Positions 50,174 to 60,774 of a DNA stretch of 64,000 nucleotides are shown piece after piece. The DNA comes from Sulfurimonas sp. (lineage in GTDB: Bacteria; Campylobacterota; Campylobacteria; Campylobacterales; Sulfurimonadaceae). Both the position numbers and the translations under genes were made by a program. The notes beneath the pieces were generated by a model. It was not told the origin of the DNA. It made no database searches and was given only the letters and a program-made list of their open reading frames with translations. The DNA is taken from positions 1 through 64,000 of the forward strand of contig JAUZSC010000034.1 of NCBI GenBank assembly GCA_030949825.1, in the 5' to 3' direction. How positions within the stretch are numbered: position 1 is the first letter of the stretch; each line of letters starts with the position of its first letter.

Positions 50174-51040
50174 ATGTTAAAAAAGACTATTTTAATATTG
50201 TTTCTAACATTAAACTTATTTTCTGATACCCTGAATTCTACTTACTTCGTAGATTCAAATAATATTAAACTTCGAGACATTTTTCCTACTTCAAAATATG
50301 ACATTACATTATACAAAATTCAAAATAATCGTCACTCAAAAAAAGTCAAGACAAAAGAGCTTATCAAACAACTTTCAAAACATGATTATACTTCACTTAA
50401 ATCATCAAGTAGATATGTTAGATTTATCATTAAAAGTCCTATAAACTTGTCTTTTATAGAAAAAAATATTATGAACGCCTTTAAAGAAGTTTATCCAGAT
50501 ATAGACATAAATTCGCTTTTTATAATTCCTAGAGGATACCTTAAAAAACTTCCTGAGAAATACACAGTTAAGATGCCAAAAAAGTTTTTCCTATCAAACA
50601 CAGGAACAGCAAGTATCAGAACACTTAAAAATAAAAAGATTTTTTTTGATTATGTGCTAGATGCAACAATCCCTGTATATATTTTAAAAGACAATGTAAA
50701 AAAAGCCACTAAAATTTCGATACTCAATGTAAGTAGGAAAAACATTCAGTTAGAAAAGATCAGAGATTTACCCACAAGCAAAAAACATCTCAACACTACA
50801 CAAGCAAAAAGAAATCTCAAAGCTAAAAGTATTTTGACACTCAAAGACATTCAAACACTCAACCTTATCAAGAAAGGTTCGTATGTGGTGGTAAACATAG
50901 ATAATAACAACATAAACATATCTTTTTCGGCCAAAGCACTCCAAAGTGGAAAACTTCACGATATAATAACAGTTCAAAAAAGTAATAAAAAAAGGCTTCG
51001 AGTGCAGATTATTGGACGAAATCAAGTGAAAGTACGATGA
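50174..51040 (+). CDS. flgA: flagellar P-ring assembly chaperone FlgA
   Basis: Periplasmic chaperone for P-ring formation. 288 residues with signal peptide (MLKKTILILFLTLNLFS) and a C-terminal SAF-type domain: NLKAKSILTLKDIQTL, KKGSYVVVNIDNNNINISFSA and a final GRNQVKVR, matching the FlgA ending. The N-terminal half is lysine-rich and divergent. It overlaps ubiX by four bases (ATGA) and heads the run flgA-ubiX-coaD-tmk-hisS. Confidence 0.85.
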   Translation: MLKKTILILFLTLNLFSDTLNSTYFVDSNNIKLRDIFPTSKYDITLYKIQNNRHSKKVKTKELIKQLSKHDYTSLKSSSRYVRFIIKSPINLSFIEKNIMNAFKEVYPDIDINSLFIIPRGYLKKLPEKYTVKMPKKFFLSNTGTASIRTLKNKKIFFDYVLDATIPVYILKDNVKKATKISILNVSRKNIQLEKIRDLPTSKKHLNTTQAKRNLKAKSILTLKDIQTLNLIKKGSYVVVNIDNNNINISFSAKALQSGKLHDIITVQKSNKKRLRVQIIGRNQVKVR

Positions 51041-51564
51041 GTATTAAAAAAATTATTATCGCTACAAGTGGTGCAAGTGGCGTTAATCTTGGTTTAAAAA
51101 TATTAGAATTGCTTCCAGACTCACTTGAAAAGCATTTTATAATGTCTAAGAGTTCTAAGATTGTTCTCTCTAAGGAGATGCATGTAACTGAGCATAGAAA
51201 TGAAGACATTTCAGCAAGTATAGCATCCGGTTCATTTGGAGTAGATGCTATGATAATAGCACCTTGCAGTATGAATACTTTAGCAAAGGTAGCCTGTGGG
51301 ATTAGCGATAATCTCGTCACCAGATGTGCCGCTGTAATGATAAAAGAGCAAAAAAAGCTCATCTTAGCACCACGAGAGATGCCTTTTTCTGCAATAGCTT
51401 TAGAAAATATGCACAAACTTGCACAACTAGGAATTATAATAGCACCACCCGTTATGGCTTATTACTCCGAGCAACAAACATTAGATGAGATGGAAAACTT
51501 CATCATTGGTAAATGGTTTGATTTACTTGGAATTGACAATAACTTATATAAAAGATGGAATTAA
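51037..51564 (+). CDS. ubiX: UbiX-family flavin prenyltransferase
   Basis: Makes prenylated FMN, the cofactor of UbiD decarboxylases. 175 residues with the flavoprotein N-terminus IIIATSGASGVNLGLKILE, the central APCSMNTLAKVACGISDNL and VLAPREMPFS-type motif (here LAPREMPFSAIALENM), and the late PPVMAYYS. It overlaps flgA by four bases and coaD follows closely. Confidence 0.95.
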   Translation: MSIKKIIIATSGASGVNLGLKILELLPDSLEKHFIMSKSSKIVLSKEMHVTEHRNEDISASIASGSFGVDAMIIAPCSMNTLAKVACGISDNLVTRCAAVMIKEQKKLILAPREMPFSAIALENMHKLAQLGIIIAPPVMAYYSEQQTLDEMENFIIGKWFDLLGIDNNLYKRWN

Positions 51565-51572
51565 GGACTTTG

Positions 51573-52049
51573 ATGAAACGCATAGCACTCTACCCTGGAA
51601 CATTCGACCCTATTACAAATGGGCATTTTGATGTTATTAAGAGAGCTTTAGCACTCTTTGATGAAGTTATTATTGCAGTAGCAGTTTCACAAGACAAGAA
51701 ACCAATGTTTACGCTTGATCAACGAATAGAGATGATTAAAAAGGCAATAGCTGATTTAGAAAATGTAAGTGTTTTAGGTTTTAATAACCTTACAGTTGAA
51801 CTTGCGCGTGCACATAATGCGACAATTTTAATCCGTGGTCTCCGGGCTATTAGTGATTTTGAGTACGAACTTCAACTTGGATACCTCAATAACTCACTTG
51901 ATGATTCTATTGAGACTGTATACCTGATGCCAAAACTTCAACATGCTTTTATTAGTTCTTCGAGTGTAAGAAATCTTTTAAAATTCAATGCAAAAACCGA
52001 ACACTTAATTCCAAAAGAAGTTCAAGAAATCATAGAGAATATAAAATAA
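51573..52049 (+). CDS. coaD: phosphopantetheine adenylyltransferase
   Basis: Penultimate step of coenzyme A synthesis. 158 residues from MKRIALYPGTFDPITNGH, chosen because AAGGA lies just upstream and the family starts here; the open frame extends six codons earlier into ubiX. The TxGH nucleotidyltransferase motif is TNGH, and the C-terminal ISSSSVRNLLKF is the second signature. It ends in TAATG, sharing one base with tmk. Confidence 0.97.
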   Translation: MKRIALYPGTFDPITNGHFDVIKRALALFDEVIIAVAVSQDKKPMFTLDQRIEMIKKAIADLENVSVLGFNNLTVELARAHNATILIRGLRAISDFEYELQLGYLNNSLDDSIETVYLMPKLQHAFISSSSVRNLLKFNAKTEHLIPKEVQEIIENIK

Positions 52050-52642
52050 TGTATATTGCCATAGAGGGTATTGATACAGCAGGTAAAAGTACACAAATAA
52101 CAAAACTTGCCAAACACTTCCCAGATGCTATTATGACTAAAGAACCTGGTGGAACGAGCATTGGTGTTGATATTAGAGAAATGGTACTATCTGCCAGAGC
52201 AAAAAGTAAAAAAGCTGAATTCTTATTGTTTTTAGCTGATAGAGCTGAACATGTACATGAAATTATTGAACCTAACCTTGAGAAGATGATTATTTCCGAT
52301 AGAAGTGCTGTTAGCGGTATAGCTTATGCCCTTGTTCAAGGTGAACTAGATAAAAAAGATTTAGTTGCTCTGAATAATTTTGCAACAGGAAATATCTATC
52401 CCGATAAAGTTTTCCTCTTGCGTTTAACAAAAAAAGAACTCGAGTATCGCTTGTCTCAAAAAGAACTAGATGGAATTGAACGCCGTGGTTGGGAGTATCT
52501 TTTAAATATTCAAGATGCAATCATAGAAGCAACAAAACTTCTAGATATTGAACTTGTAATGATAGATGCTACGCAGAGTAGAAGTGAAATAACAAAGAAC
52601 ATATTAAACAATATTAAGGATTCAAATGATTCAATCTCTTAG
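52049..52642 (+). CDS. tmk: thymidylate kinase
   Basis: Phosphorylates dTMP to dTDP. 197 residues. P-loop GIDTAGKST near the N-terminus, TKEPGGTSIG (substrate and catalytic Arg region) and the DRS motif in ISDRSAVSGIAY. Overlaps coaD by one base and hisS by 17 bases, so tightly coupled. Confidence 0.97.
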   Translation: MYIAIEGIDTAGKSTQITKLAKHFPDAIMTKEPGGTSIGVDIREMVLSARAKSKKAEFLLFLADRAEHVHEIIEPNLEKMIISDRSAVSGIAYALVQGELDKKDLVALNNFATGNIYPDKVFLLRLTKKELEYRLSQKELDGIERRGWEYLLNIQDAIIEATKLLDIELVMIDATQSRSEITKNILNNIKDSNDSIS

Positions 52643-53838
52643 AGGCATGAACGATATTTTAAGTCAAGATTACGAACGGTTTACATATTTTATAGACATT
52701 GCTACTTCTGTTGCCCAGAAGTATGGTTTTCATTATATTGAAACGCCTCTTTTAGAGGAAACTGCCCTTTTTAAGCGTTCGGTTGGTGAAAGTAGTGATA
52801 TTGTTGGTAAAGAAATGTACCAGTTTATCGACAAAGGCAAAAACGATGTATGTCTTCGTCCTGAGGGAACAGCAGGTGTTGTTCGTGCCTTTGTACAAAA
52901 AAAGCTAGATAAAGCCGGTGGAACACACCGTTTCTTTTACCATGGTTCTATGTTTCGTTATGAGCGACCGCAAAAAGGACGCTTAAGACAGTTTCATCAG
53001 TTTGGCGTTGAGAGTTTTGGAGTAGATTCTGTTTATGAAGATGCAAACATGATTATGATGACAAGTGATATTTTAAAAGCTTGCGGAATCGGATATAGGC
53101 TTCAACTAAATTCTTTAGGCGACTCCAACTGTATGCCGCAGTACCGCCAAAGCCTAGTTTCTTTTATAACATCTGTTGAAGAGGAAATTTGTGAAGACTG
53201 TGTACGAAGAAAATCAACAAATCCGATTCGTGTACTTGATTGTAAAAATACACATTGTCAGTCACTGTATGTAAATGCACCTAAGCTTATAAACTCTCTT
53301 TGTTCAGCATGTGATGAAGATTTCACAAAACTTAAAGAGATTTTAGATAACAATGGAATAAAATATGAAATCGACACGCATCTTGTTCGTGGACTCGATT
53401 ACTACTCTAAAACTGCCTTTGAATTTGTTAGTGATGACATAGGAAGTCAAAGTGCTATTGCCGGTGGTGGACGCTACGACAAACTTGTAGAATTTTTAGA
53501 TGGTCGCCCTACTACTGCAGTTGGTTTTGCTATGGGAATTGAACGCCTTATGGAGCTTATTGTAATGCCTAAGATTTCTCAAGAAGGCTATTATATAGGT
53601 GCCCTTGATGACAATGCTATAGATTTAGTTGTACAACTCGCACATAAAAAAAAGAGCCACCGATAAAGTAAGCATAGATTATAAAACAAAAAGTTTTAAA
53701 AACCATATGAAAGCAGCAGATAAAGTAAATGCAAAATACTTTTGTATTATAGGAAGTAATGAAATACAAAGTGCTACAATAATAATTAAAGATTTACAAA
53801 GCAAAGCAGAAAAGACAATTAAAATATCGGAGTTTTAA
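52626..53838 (+). CDS. hisS: histidyl-tRNA synthetase (one-base frameshift)
   Basis: Class II aminoacyl-tRNA synthetase. 403 residues once one A of the A8 run at 53646-53653 is removed. Motif 1 region MNDILSQDYERFTY; motif 2 FRYERPQKGRLRQFHQFG; HisA motif LVRGLDYYSKTAFEF; motif 3 AVGFAMGIERLMEL. The anticodon-binding C-terminal domain follows in the shifted frame (KVSIDYKTKSFKNHMKAAD). Without the correction the protein would lose most of this domain, so an error is likelier than a mutation in an essential gene. Confidence 0.95.
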
Positions 53839-53839
53839 C

Positions 53840-55571
53840 ATGGATATATTAGACCAACTATGGAGTTTATTTTTAAACTTTTTTGAATTTTTTTATAATT
53901 GCTGGACTTATCGGATTATTTTTCTTGTATATTTACGATAAATATGTTCAGCGTAACCATGCCTTACTTATTAACTATCCAATCATTGGAAGAGGACGCT
54001 ACCTTTTAGAAGCACTTAGAGAACCTATGCGTCAGTACTTTGCAGAAGAAACATTTTATGATTCTAAAGATAAGGTAGACTGGGTTTATAAGGCTGCAAA
54101 AGATGTACCCAACTACCAATCATTCTCTGTAACACAACCTTTTGGAGGTTCTCGTTTTATTATTAAACATGCTACAAATGTTTTAAATGAAGATGAAGTA
54201 GATGCAGATACCTCTCTTGTTTTTGGTGAACATAGAGAGATGCCCTTCACATCATACACTCCTGTTATTCGTTCAGCTATGAGTGATGGGGCATTAAGCC
54301 CTGAAGCTGTTCGTGCATTTTCTTATGCTGGAAAAAACTCAAACCTTACTATAAACACAGGTGAAGGTTCTCTTACCTCTAACCATCTTTTTACACTAAG
54401 ACCTGATGAAAACAATAAAAAATGTCTTGAAATTGTCCATGGAACACCTCTAGCAGAATTTGCATATAAAGTAGGAAGCTTTTTCTTTAACAATAAGGTA
54501 GCTATAAAATGGTATAGAACTATTTTACTCAACAAAAAAACACAAAACACATATATATATGACTTAAGTTCACATGTTTTGTTCCGTGTAAATTGGAAGG
54601 CAAATTTAGAAGATTTTCCAAGTGAAGTACCTTTAAGTGTCCCCAATATGATTTTTCAAATGAGTTCTGGTTTGTACGGAGTGCGTGATGAGCATGGAAA
54701 ATTCGATGCTTTAAAGTACCAAAAAGTTATGAAATTTTGTCGTATGACTGAGATTAAGATTGCCCAAGGTGCAAAACAAACAGGAGGTAAACTCGCTGGT
54801 GCTAAAGTTACTGCAGATATTGCTTATTATCGAGGTGTACCAGAGGGAGAAAATGTTTTTTCTCCCAATAGGTTTCCTTACGCGGACTCGACTACACATC
54901 TCTTAGACTTTGTAGAAAAACTACAACAACTCTCAGGTAAACCAGTTGGATTTAAAATTGTTATATCAGATGCTATTGCAGTTGAAGAAATAGCAAAAGA
55001 GATTGCAAAAAGAAAAGAAGAAGGTCGTGGTGGTATACCTGACTTTATTACCGTAGACAGTGGAGAAGGAGGAAGTGCTACCGCTCCATTAGAACTCATG
55101 GAATCAGTGGGACTCACTACAAACAATGCGCTTTATGTACTTGATAGTGTCTTAAAAAAATATGATATTCGCCATAATATAAAAATTATAGCAAGTGGAA
55201 AAATACTGACTCCGGATGACGCGATAATAACACTTGCTATGGGTGCAGATGCTATAGGAATTGCACGGGGTTTTATGATGAGTGGTGGTTGTATCCGTGC
55301 AAAAATGTGTTCAGGATTTGGATCACATGTTTGCCCTGTTGGTATGGCGACACAAGATAAGAAAAAAAGAGCTTCCTATCTTGTTGTAAAACAAGGCATA
55401 CAAATAGGTAATTACCATAGGAACCTTATAAAAAGTATGAAGGTTGTTTTATGTGTGATGGGTATAAAAAACCTAAAAGACTTAAACAAAAGTTTATTGA
55501 CATTTAGAAATCAAAATGGTGAAATTCATTTTGATATAGATAAATATTTTCAACAAAAACTCCATATGTAG
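53840..55571 (+). CDS. FMN-binding glutamate synthase-like protein (one-base frameshift at N-terminus)
   Basis: Related to the synthase domain of GltB (YerD type). 576 residues from ATG 53840 (after GGAG) if one T of the T7 run 53888-53894 is removed, giving MDILDQLWSLFLNFFEFF then IIAGLIGLFFLYIYDKY, an N-terminal membrane helix. The barrel part includes EHREMPFTSYTPVIRSAMSDGA, VDSGEGGSATAPLELM, ASGKILTPDDAI and a Cys-rich KMCSGFGSHVCPVG for a 3Fe-4S-like cluster. As written only a TTG start at 53883 is available. Substrate not known. Confidence 0.9.
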
Positions 55572-55579
55572 GGACTTAG

Positions 55580-57410
55580 ATGCAAGAATTTGGACTTGAT
55601 ATATGGGCAAATAATAACTTTTTAATAGAAAATGGTCAATTAAAATTAAATTATAAAAACAATCCTTCTTTACTTGAAATAACAGAAGAAATTCGTTCTT
55701 CTGGTGCGAGAGGACCTATCTTACTTCGCTTTCCTCATTTAATAAAAAAACAGATAGACTCCCTCTATAATAATTTTTCAAATGCTATTGTCCAAAATAA
55801 TTATAAGGGTTCTTTTAATGCTGTATTTCCTCTAAAGGTCAACCAGTACCCACATGCTGTTAATGCAATTACAAGAGAGGGCCAAGAGTATAACTATGGC
55901 TTAGAAGCAGGAAGTAAGGCAGAACTTCTCCTCGCAATGCACAAGACTTCTCATCAAGCAAATATCACAGTAAACGGCTTTAAAGATAAAGAGATGGTTA
56001 CACTTGCCTTTATAGCTGCGCAGAGTGGACATAATATTACTTTAACTATAGAAGGACTCAATGAGTTAAAAACTATTATTGATGTAGCCAAACAAACTTC
56101 TTTGAGTATTCCAAATATTGGTATACGCGTTCGTTTACATAGTGTTGGGAGTGGTGCTTGGGCAAAAAGTGGTGGAATAGACGCTAAGTTTGGACTTACA
56201 GCGACTGAGATAATACAAGCCGTAAAACTCTTACAAACATCAAAACTCTTAAATAAACTTAGTATGATTCATTTTCATATAGGTTCACAAATGGAAGATA
56301 TTGCACCTTTAAAAAAGGCACTTCGAGAAGCTGGAAATATTTATGCAGAACTTAGGAAAATGGGTGCTACTTCTTTAGAAAATATTAACATTGGTGGTGG
56401 ACTAGCAGTTGAGTACGATCAGCACTCAAGTACAAAATCAAGAAACTATACCTTAGAAGAATTTTCAAGTTCAGTTGTATTTCTTCTTGGAGAAATTATG
56501 GATACAAAGGATGTAAAACATCCTAATATTTTCACCGAATCAGGAAGGTTTATTATAGCTTCGCATGCTGTCCTTATTACTCCTGTACTTGAACTTTTTT
56601 CACAAGACTATCATGAAGATTTTCTCAATTTCAAAGATAAAAACCCCCCTCTTATCGACGAGTTAATTGATTTAAATAAATTACTTAATGACTCTAATGC
56701 TATTGAGTACCTCCATGATGCACTTGATCATATGGAGTCTTTACTTACTTTATTTGACTTAGGGTATATTGACCTACAAGATAGGTCTAATGGTGAGATA
56801 CTTGCACATAATATTATCAAAAAAGCGCTCTATTTAAACTCTTCAAATCCCACTATAGAACTCGAACAGTTACAAGTAAAAATCCAAGAAAGGTATCTAA
56901 TAAATGCATCTGTATTTCAAAGTTTACCTGATTACTGGGGAATCAACCAATCATTTCCTATTATGCCACTTAATCATTTAAATGAAAAGGCAAATAGAGC
57001 AGCATCTTTATGGGATATTACATGCGATAGTGATGGAGAGATTGCTTTTAATCCTCAAAAACCCTTATATTTACATGATATTGACTTAGATGCAGATGAT
57101 TATTTTCTAGGATTTTTCAATGTTGGTGCCTACCAAGAAACTTTAGGAATGGATCATAATCTTTTTACTAAACCAAGTGAATATACAATTTTCATTGATA
57201 ATAAAGGCTACAAAATCGATAATGCCTGCGAATCAAAGTCAATATTAGATATTTTAGATTCTGTTGGCTATTCAAAAGATGAAATCTTAACTAAGCTTAA
57301 GTCTGATTTAGTAAAAAGTGATTTTATTACAGAAAAAGAAAAAAAACGATACACTTGCACAACTTAAACTATTTTTAGAACAAAATGGCTATTTAAGAAC
57401 TACTACTTAA
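55580..57410 (+). CDS. speA: biosynthetic arginine decarboxylase (one-base frameshift at C-terminus)
   Basis: Makes agmatine, the precursor of putrescine and spermidine. 609 residues after removal of one A in the A8 run 57339-57346; the corrected tail reads KLFLEQNGYLRTTT. PLP-binding Lys is in FNAVFPLKVNQYPHAVNAI and the Gly-rich phosphate loop is NIGGGLAVEYD. Fold III decarboxylase with the SpeA insert. It begins eight bases after the preceding gene. Confidence 0.94.
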
Positions 57411-57419
57411 GGTTTATAC

Positions 57420-58122
57420 TTGGGAATTTATAGTGACATTAAAGAAGACTTTTCAAACGCATACAAAAATGACCCTGCTCTTAACTCAAAAATAGATTTT
57501 TTATTTAATTATCCTGGTGTTTGGGCAATCGCATGGTATAGAATTGCACATAAGTTTTATAATGCTGGTTTTAAGCGTTTTGCTAGAAGTATCATGGGTT
57601 TAACACATATTTTTACGCATATTGACATCCATCCTGCAGCAAAAATCGGTAGTAGAGTTTTTATTGACCATGGTACAGGTGTTGTAATTGGTGAAACATC
57701 TGTTGTTGAAGATGATGTTGTAATCTATCAGGGTGTTACCCTTGGTGGTGTTTCATTGACACATGGAAAAAGACACCCTACTATCAAGCAAGGTGCTGTC
57801 CTTGGCGCTGGTGCAAAAATTCTTGGTAATATTACTATTGGTGAAAAAGCAAAAGTCGGAGCAAATTCTGTTGTAGTAAAAGAAGTTCCTGATTGTTCAA
57901 CTGCTATTGGAATTCCAGCACATGTAATCGAAAAAGGTCGTTGTACTGATCCATTTATGCATAATATGTTACCCGATATTAACAAAGAAATGTTTGAGTA
58001 CCTCCTAAAAAAGAGTTGCGATACTCGAACACATTTTAGTTGAGGACAACAAAAGCGTTCTCGAAGAAGACTTAGAACTAGAAAATATTTATGAATCTTT
58101 CATAAAGGCTATGAAAAACTAA
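57420..58122 (+). CDS. cysE: serine O-acetyltransferase (one-base frameshift at C-terminus)
   Basis: Acetylates serine for cysteine synthesis. 233 residues after removal of one A in the A6 run 58007-58012, ending ENIYESFIKAMKN. N-terminal helices with FNYPGVWAIAWYRIAH, then the left-handed beta helix of hexapeptide repeats (IDIHPAAKIG, FIDHGTGVVIGETSVV, GAGAKILGNITIGEKAKVG). TTG start with AAGG upstream. Follows speA by nine bases. Confidence 0.94.
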
Positions 58123-58200
58123 TTTTCTTAGTATTATTCATAGTTCTTGCGATATAATAATCTTCATATAGCCTTTCTAAATGGCTCAAGAGGAAAAACA

Positions 58201-58735
58201 ATGCAAAGACTTAGCAAGAACGACTCCCCTACAAATATTACCAGCATAGAAAAAGTCATGAGTGAAAATGATTTTATCGTATCAAAAACAGACACTAAAG
58301 GCTATATAACATACTGTAATCAAATATTTATAGATATGTCTGGCTACACAAAAGAAGACCTTATTGGTGCTAATCATAATCTTATTAGACATCCAGATAT
58401 GCCTGCAGTTGCGTTTAACCTTGCATGAGATCTGATTAAAAAAGGTGAAGAATTTTTTGGTTTTGTAAAAAACATAAAAAAAGATGGTGGATACTATTGG
58501 GTTTTTGCTTATATCACAGCTGATTACGATGCAAAAGGAAGTATTATAGGTTACTCATCCTTTAGGAGGAAACCTTCTCGGGCAGCTATTGACGCGATAG
58601 TCCCTGTTTATAAACTATTGGTAGATGCAGAAAAAAAAAGATGGTATTCAAGCTTCTGGAGAGTTACTTGCTAACTTTTTAGCCGATAATAACACTAGCT
58701 ATAATGATCTTGTTATCAATCTACAAAAAAGCTAA
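58201..58735 (+). pseudogene. CetB/Aer-like PAS energy-taxis protein, inactivated
   Basis: A PAS sensor of 177 residues resembling CetB or the Aer N-terminus: FIVSKTDTKGYITYCNQIF, GANHNLIRHPDMP, FFGFVKNIKKDGGYYWV and FRRKPSRAA. The start follows AGAGGAAA. Two lesions: an in-frame TGA near 58426 where the family has Trp (TGG to TGA), and an extra A in A9 (58631-58639). The nonsense change is not a homopolymer error, so this copy is probably truly dead. It would bind FAD and signal redox state to an adjacent chemoreceptor. Confidence 0.75.
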
Positions 58736-58796
58736 GGAATAAAAATGAAAATATTAAAAGACTTTAAATCAATCAGCTTCTTAGCATTAAATAATC

Positions 58797-58925
58797 AACA
58801 ACCCCGAGGCAAGCCTTTTAGCTAAACGCTAAAACTTTTTTTCGTAAACTAAAAAGTAGTGGTATATCCAGAGGTTATTATCTTATATCACGACCCAAGG
58901 GTCGGGGAATTAAACCCTCCACTGA
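58797..58925. mobile_element. IS200/IS605-type end remnant
   Basis: About 130 bases without coding capacity. One end (AACAACCCCGA at 58797) matches the right end of the IS200-like element at 28304, and a hairpin GACCC-AA-GGGTC near 58889 resembles its terminal hairpin. It may be an internally deleted, tnpA-less derivative. Limits are approximate. Confidence 0.5.
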
Positions 58926-59097
58926 TTAAAAAAGATGGAAGACTCACATAAATCGTTTCATCAATCAATTTCACAAAATATAAAATATGTAGAAGAAGGT
59001 TTAAATTCTTTAAAAAATAACAAAGATACTATCATCCGAAATTTTTCAAAATCTGAGACTGCAAGTTCAGAATTATTTGAGCTTATGGATCAGCTAG

Positions 59098-60669
59098 GAG
59101 TCTGTCGGACTCCACTCATCAAATAAAAAGCAATAAAATGCTAAAATAAGAACTAATAAATACAACAAAAAAAGATTTATACATGGCAAGAGATTACCTT
59201 AGTTCAAACAGACAACAAGCATATTTATTACCACCAAGTATAGATGAGTGGTTACCTAAAGAGCATTTAGCTCGTTTTATTGTAGAGATAGTCAAAGAGT
59301 TAGATTTATCAAATATTCATAAAGGGTATGGTGGACAAGGTGGCTCTAAAGCTTATAATCCTGAAGTATTATTATCACTACTATTTTATGGCTACGCAAC
59401 AGGAACATTCTCAAGTAGAAAGATAGAGAGAGCCACCTATGATTCTATTGCTTTTCGCTATATTGCTGCTAATACCCATCCAGACCATGATACAGTTGCT
59501 AACTTTCGTAAACGATTCCTTGTTGAACTAGAATCTCTCTTTGTTCAAATCTTGATGATTGCTAAAGAATCAGGAGTTCTCAAAGTAGGTAAAGTAAGTC
59601 TTGATGGGACAAAGATTAAAGCGAATGCTTCTAAACATAAGGCTCTCAGTTATGCATATATAGAAAAACTGCAAAAACAACTTGAAGCAGAAGTAGCAAC
59701 CCTCATGAAAAAAGCACAAGAAGCAGATAATGAGAAACCTGATGATGGTATGAATATTCCTGATGAGTTACTACGAAGGGAAGATCGCCTGAAAGTAATT
59801 AAAGAAGCTAAGTTACAAATAGAGCTAAGAGCCAAAAGAGCGTTATGAAAAAGAGAATGCCGAGTATCAAGAAAAGATGGATAAGAGGAAAGCCAAAGAG
59901 AGTACAACGGGTAAGAAACCAAAAGGAAGAACTCCAAAGCCTCCCACAGCTACTCCATTACCTAAGGATCAAATAAATCTCACTGATAGTGAATCTCGTA
60001 TTATGAAAACATCTGGTGGTGGGTTTGAACAGTGCTACAATGCGCAAGCATCAGTAGAACACGATTCAAGATTGATTGTACACAAGCATGTCACTCAAAA
60101 CGCAAACGATAAACAAGAAGTCACCCCAACGCTTAAATGGTTTAAAGAAAACCCTGAGCTTAAACCATCTTCATTCTTAGCTGATGCTGGTTACTTTAGT
60201 GAGCATAACATTCTTCAATGTGAAAATACTAAGATCACACCCTATATTTCTTTCGGTAAAGATTCACATAATCAACCACTTGAAGAAAGGTTCAAAGCAG
60301 AAGAACCACTGCCGGACAATCCTACTTCAGTGGAAAGGATGAAGCATCGACTTCAAACCAAAGAAGGTAAACAAATTTATGCAGAGCGTAAAAGTACTGT
60401 TGAACCTGTATTTGGTATTATGAAACATGTAATGGGGTTTAGACAGTTCATGCTTAGAGGCTTTGAAAAAGCAAAAGGTGAATGGAGTTTACTCTGTATA
60501 GCATATAACTTGAAGAGGTTACATACTATTAGAGGATAAAAGGAGTTAAGAATAGCGTTGCAATGATGATTAAAGTGTAAACTATACTGAAATTTAGACT
60601 TATTAGGTATTTTTTTCAGTTTGGAAGTACATTTAGTTGAATTTAGATTTTAGGAGACCGACAGACTCC
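59098..60669 (+). mobile_element. IS1182-like insertion sequence
   Basis: 1572 bp with inverted repeats GAGTCTGTCGG and its complement at the ends, flanked by CTAG duplications (59094-59097 and 60670-60673). Precise removal restores the host frame. A 4-bp palindromic target fits the family. Confidence 0.9.
59183..60539 (+). CDS. IS1182-family transposase (one-base frameshift)
   Basis: 451 residues if one A of 59834-59837 is removed, joining 59183-59848 to 59877-60539 through KERYEKENAEYQEKMD. N-terminal DUF772-type domain (LSSNRQQAYLLPPSIDEWLP; GTFSSRKIERATYDS), catalytic part with VGKVSLDGTKIKANASKH, FLADAGYFSEHN and the late Glu in ERKSTVEPVFGIMKHVMGFRQF. As written it is split and probably inactive unless the extra base is an error. 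Confidence 0.85.
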
Positions 60670-60774
60670 TAGTTAAAGAAACAGATGGTACTATAGATTT
60701 AGAAAAAATATAAAGTAATTAAATAAATATTTTAGTATAATTACATCAAACATCAAACATCAAGGAATACACTA

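Larger units (their letters stand above)
58745..60714 (+). pseudogene. chemotaxis-receptor-like gene destroyed by two insertions
   Basis: The first 18 codons (MKILKDFKSISFLALNNQ, after AAGGAA) run into an IS200-like remnant; a C-terminal piece resumes at about 58926 (EDSHKSFHQSISQNIKYVEE) and is cut again by the IS1182-like element at 59098. Removing that element with one CTAG restores ELFELMDQL-VKETDGTIDLEKI and a TAA at 60712. The conserved chemoreceptor signalling hairpin is absent, so an internal segment was lost. Assignment as the CetA-like partner of the PAS gene rests on adjacency and on the helical C-terminus. Confidence 0.5.

Noticed and set aside
58426..58428. UGA recoding (Trp or selenocysteine)
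   Set aside because: Other genes use UGG for Trp and UGA as stop (for example secA), and no selenocysteine hairpin is evident; a nonsense mutation is simpler.
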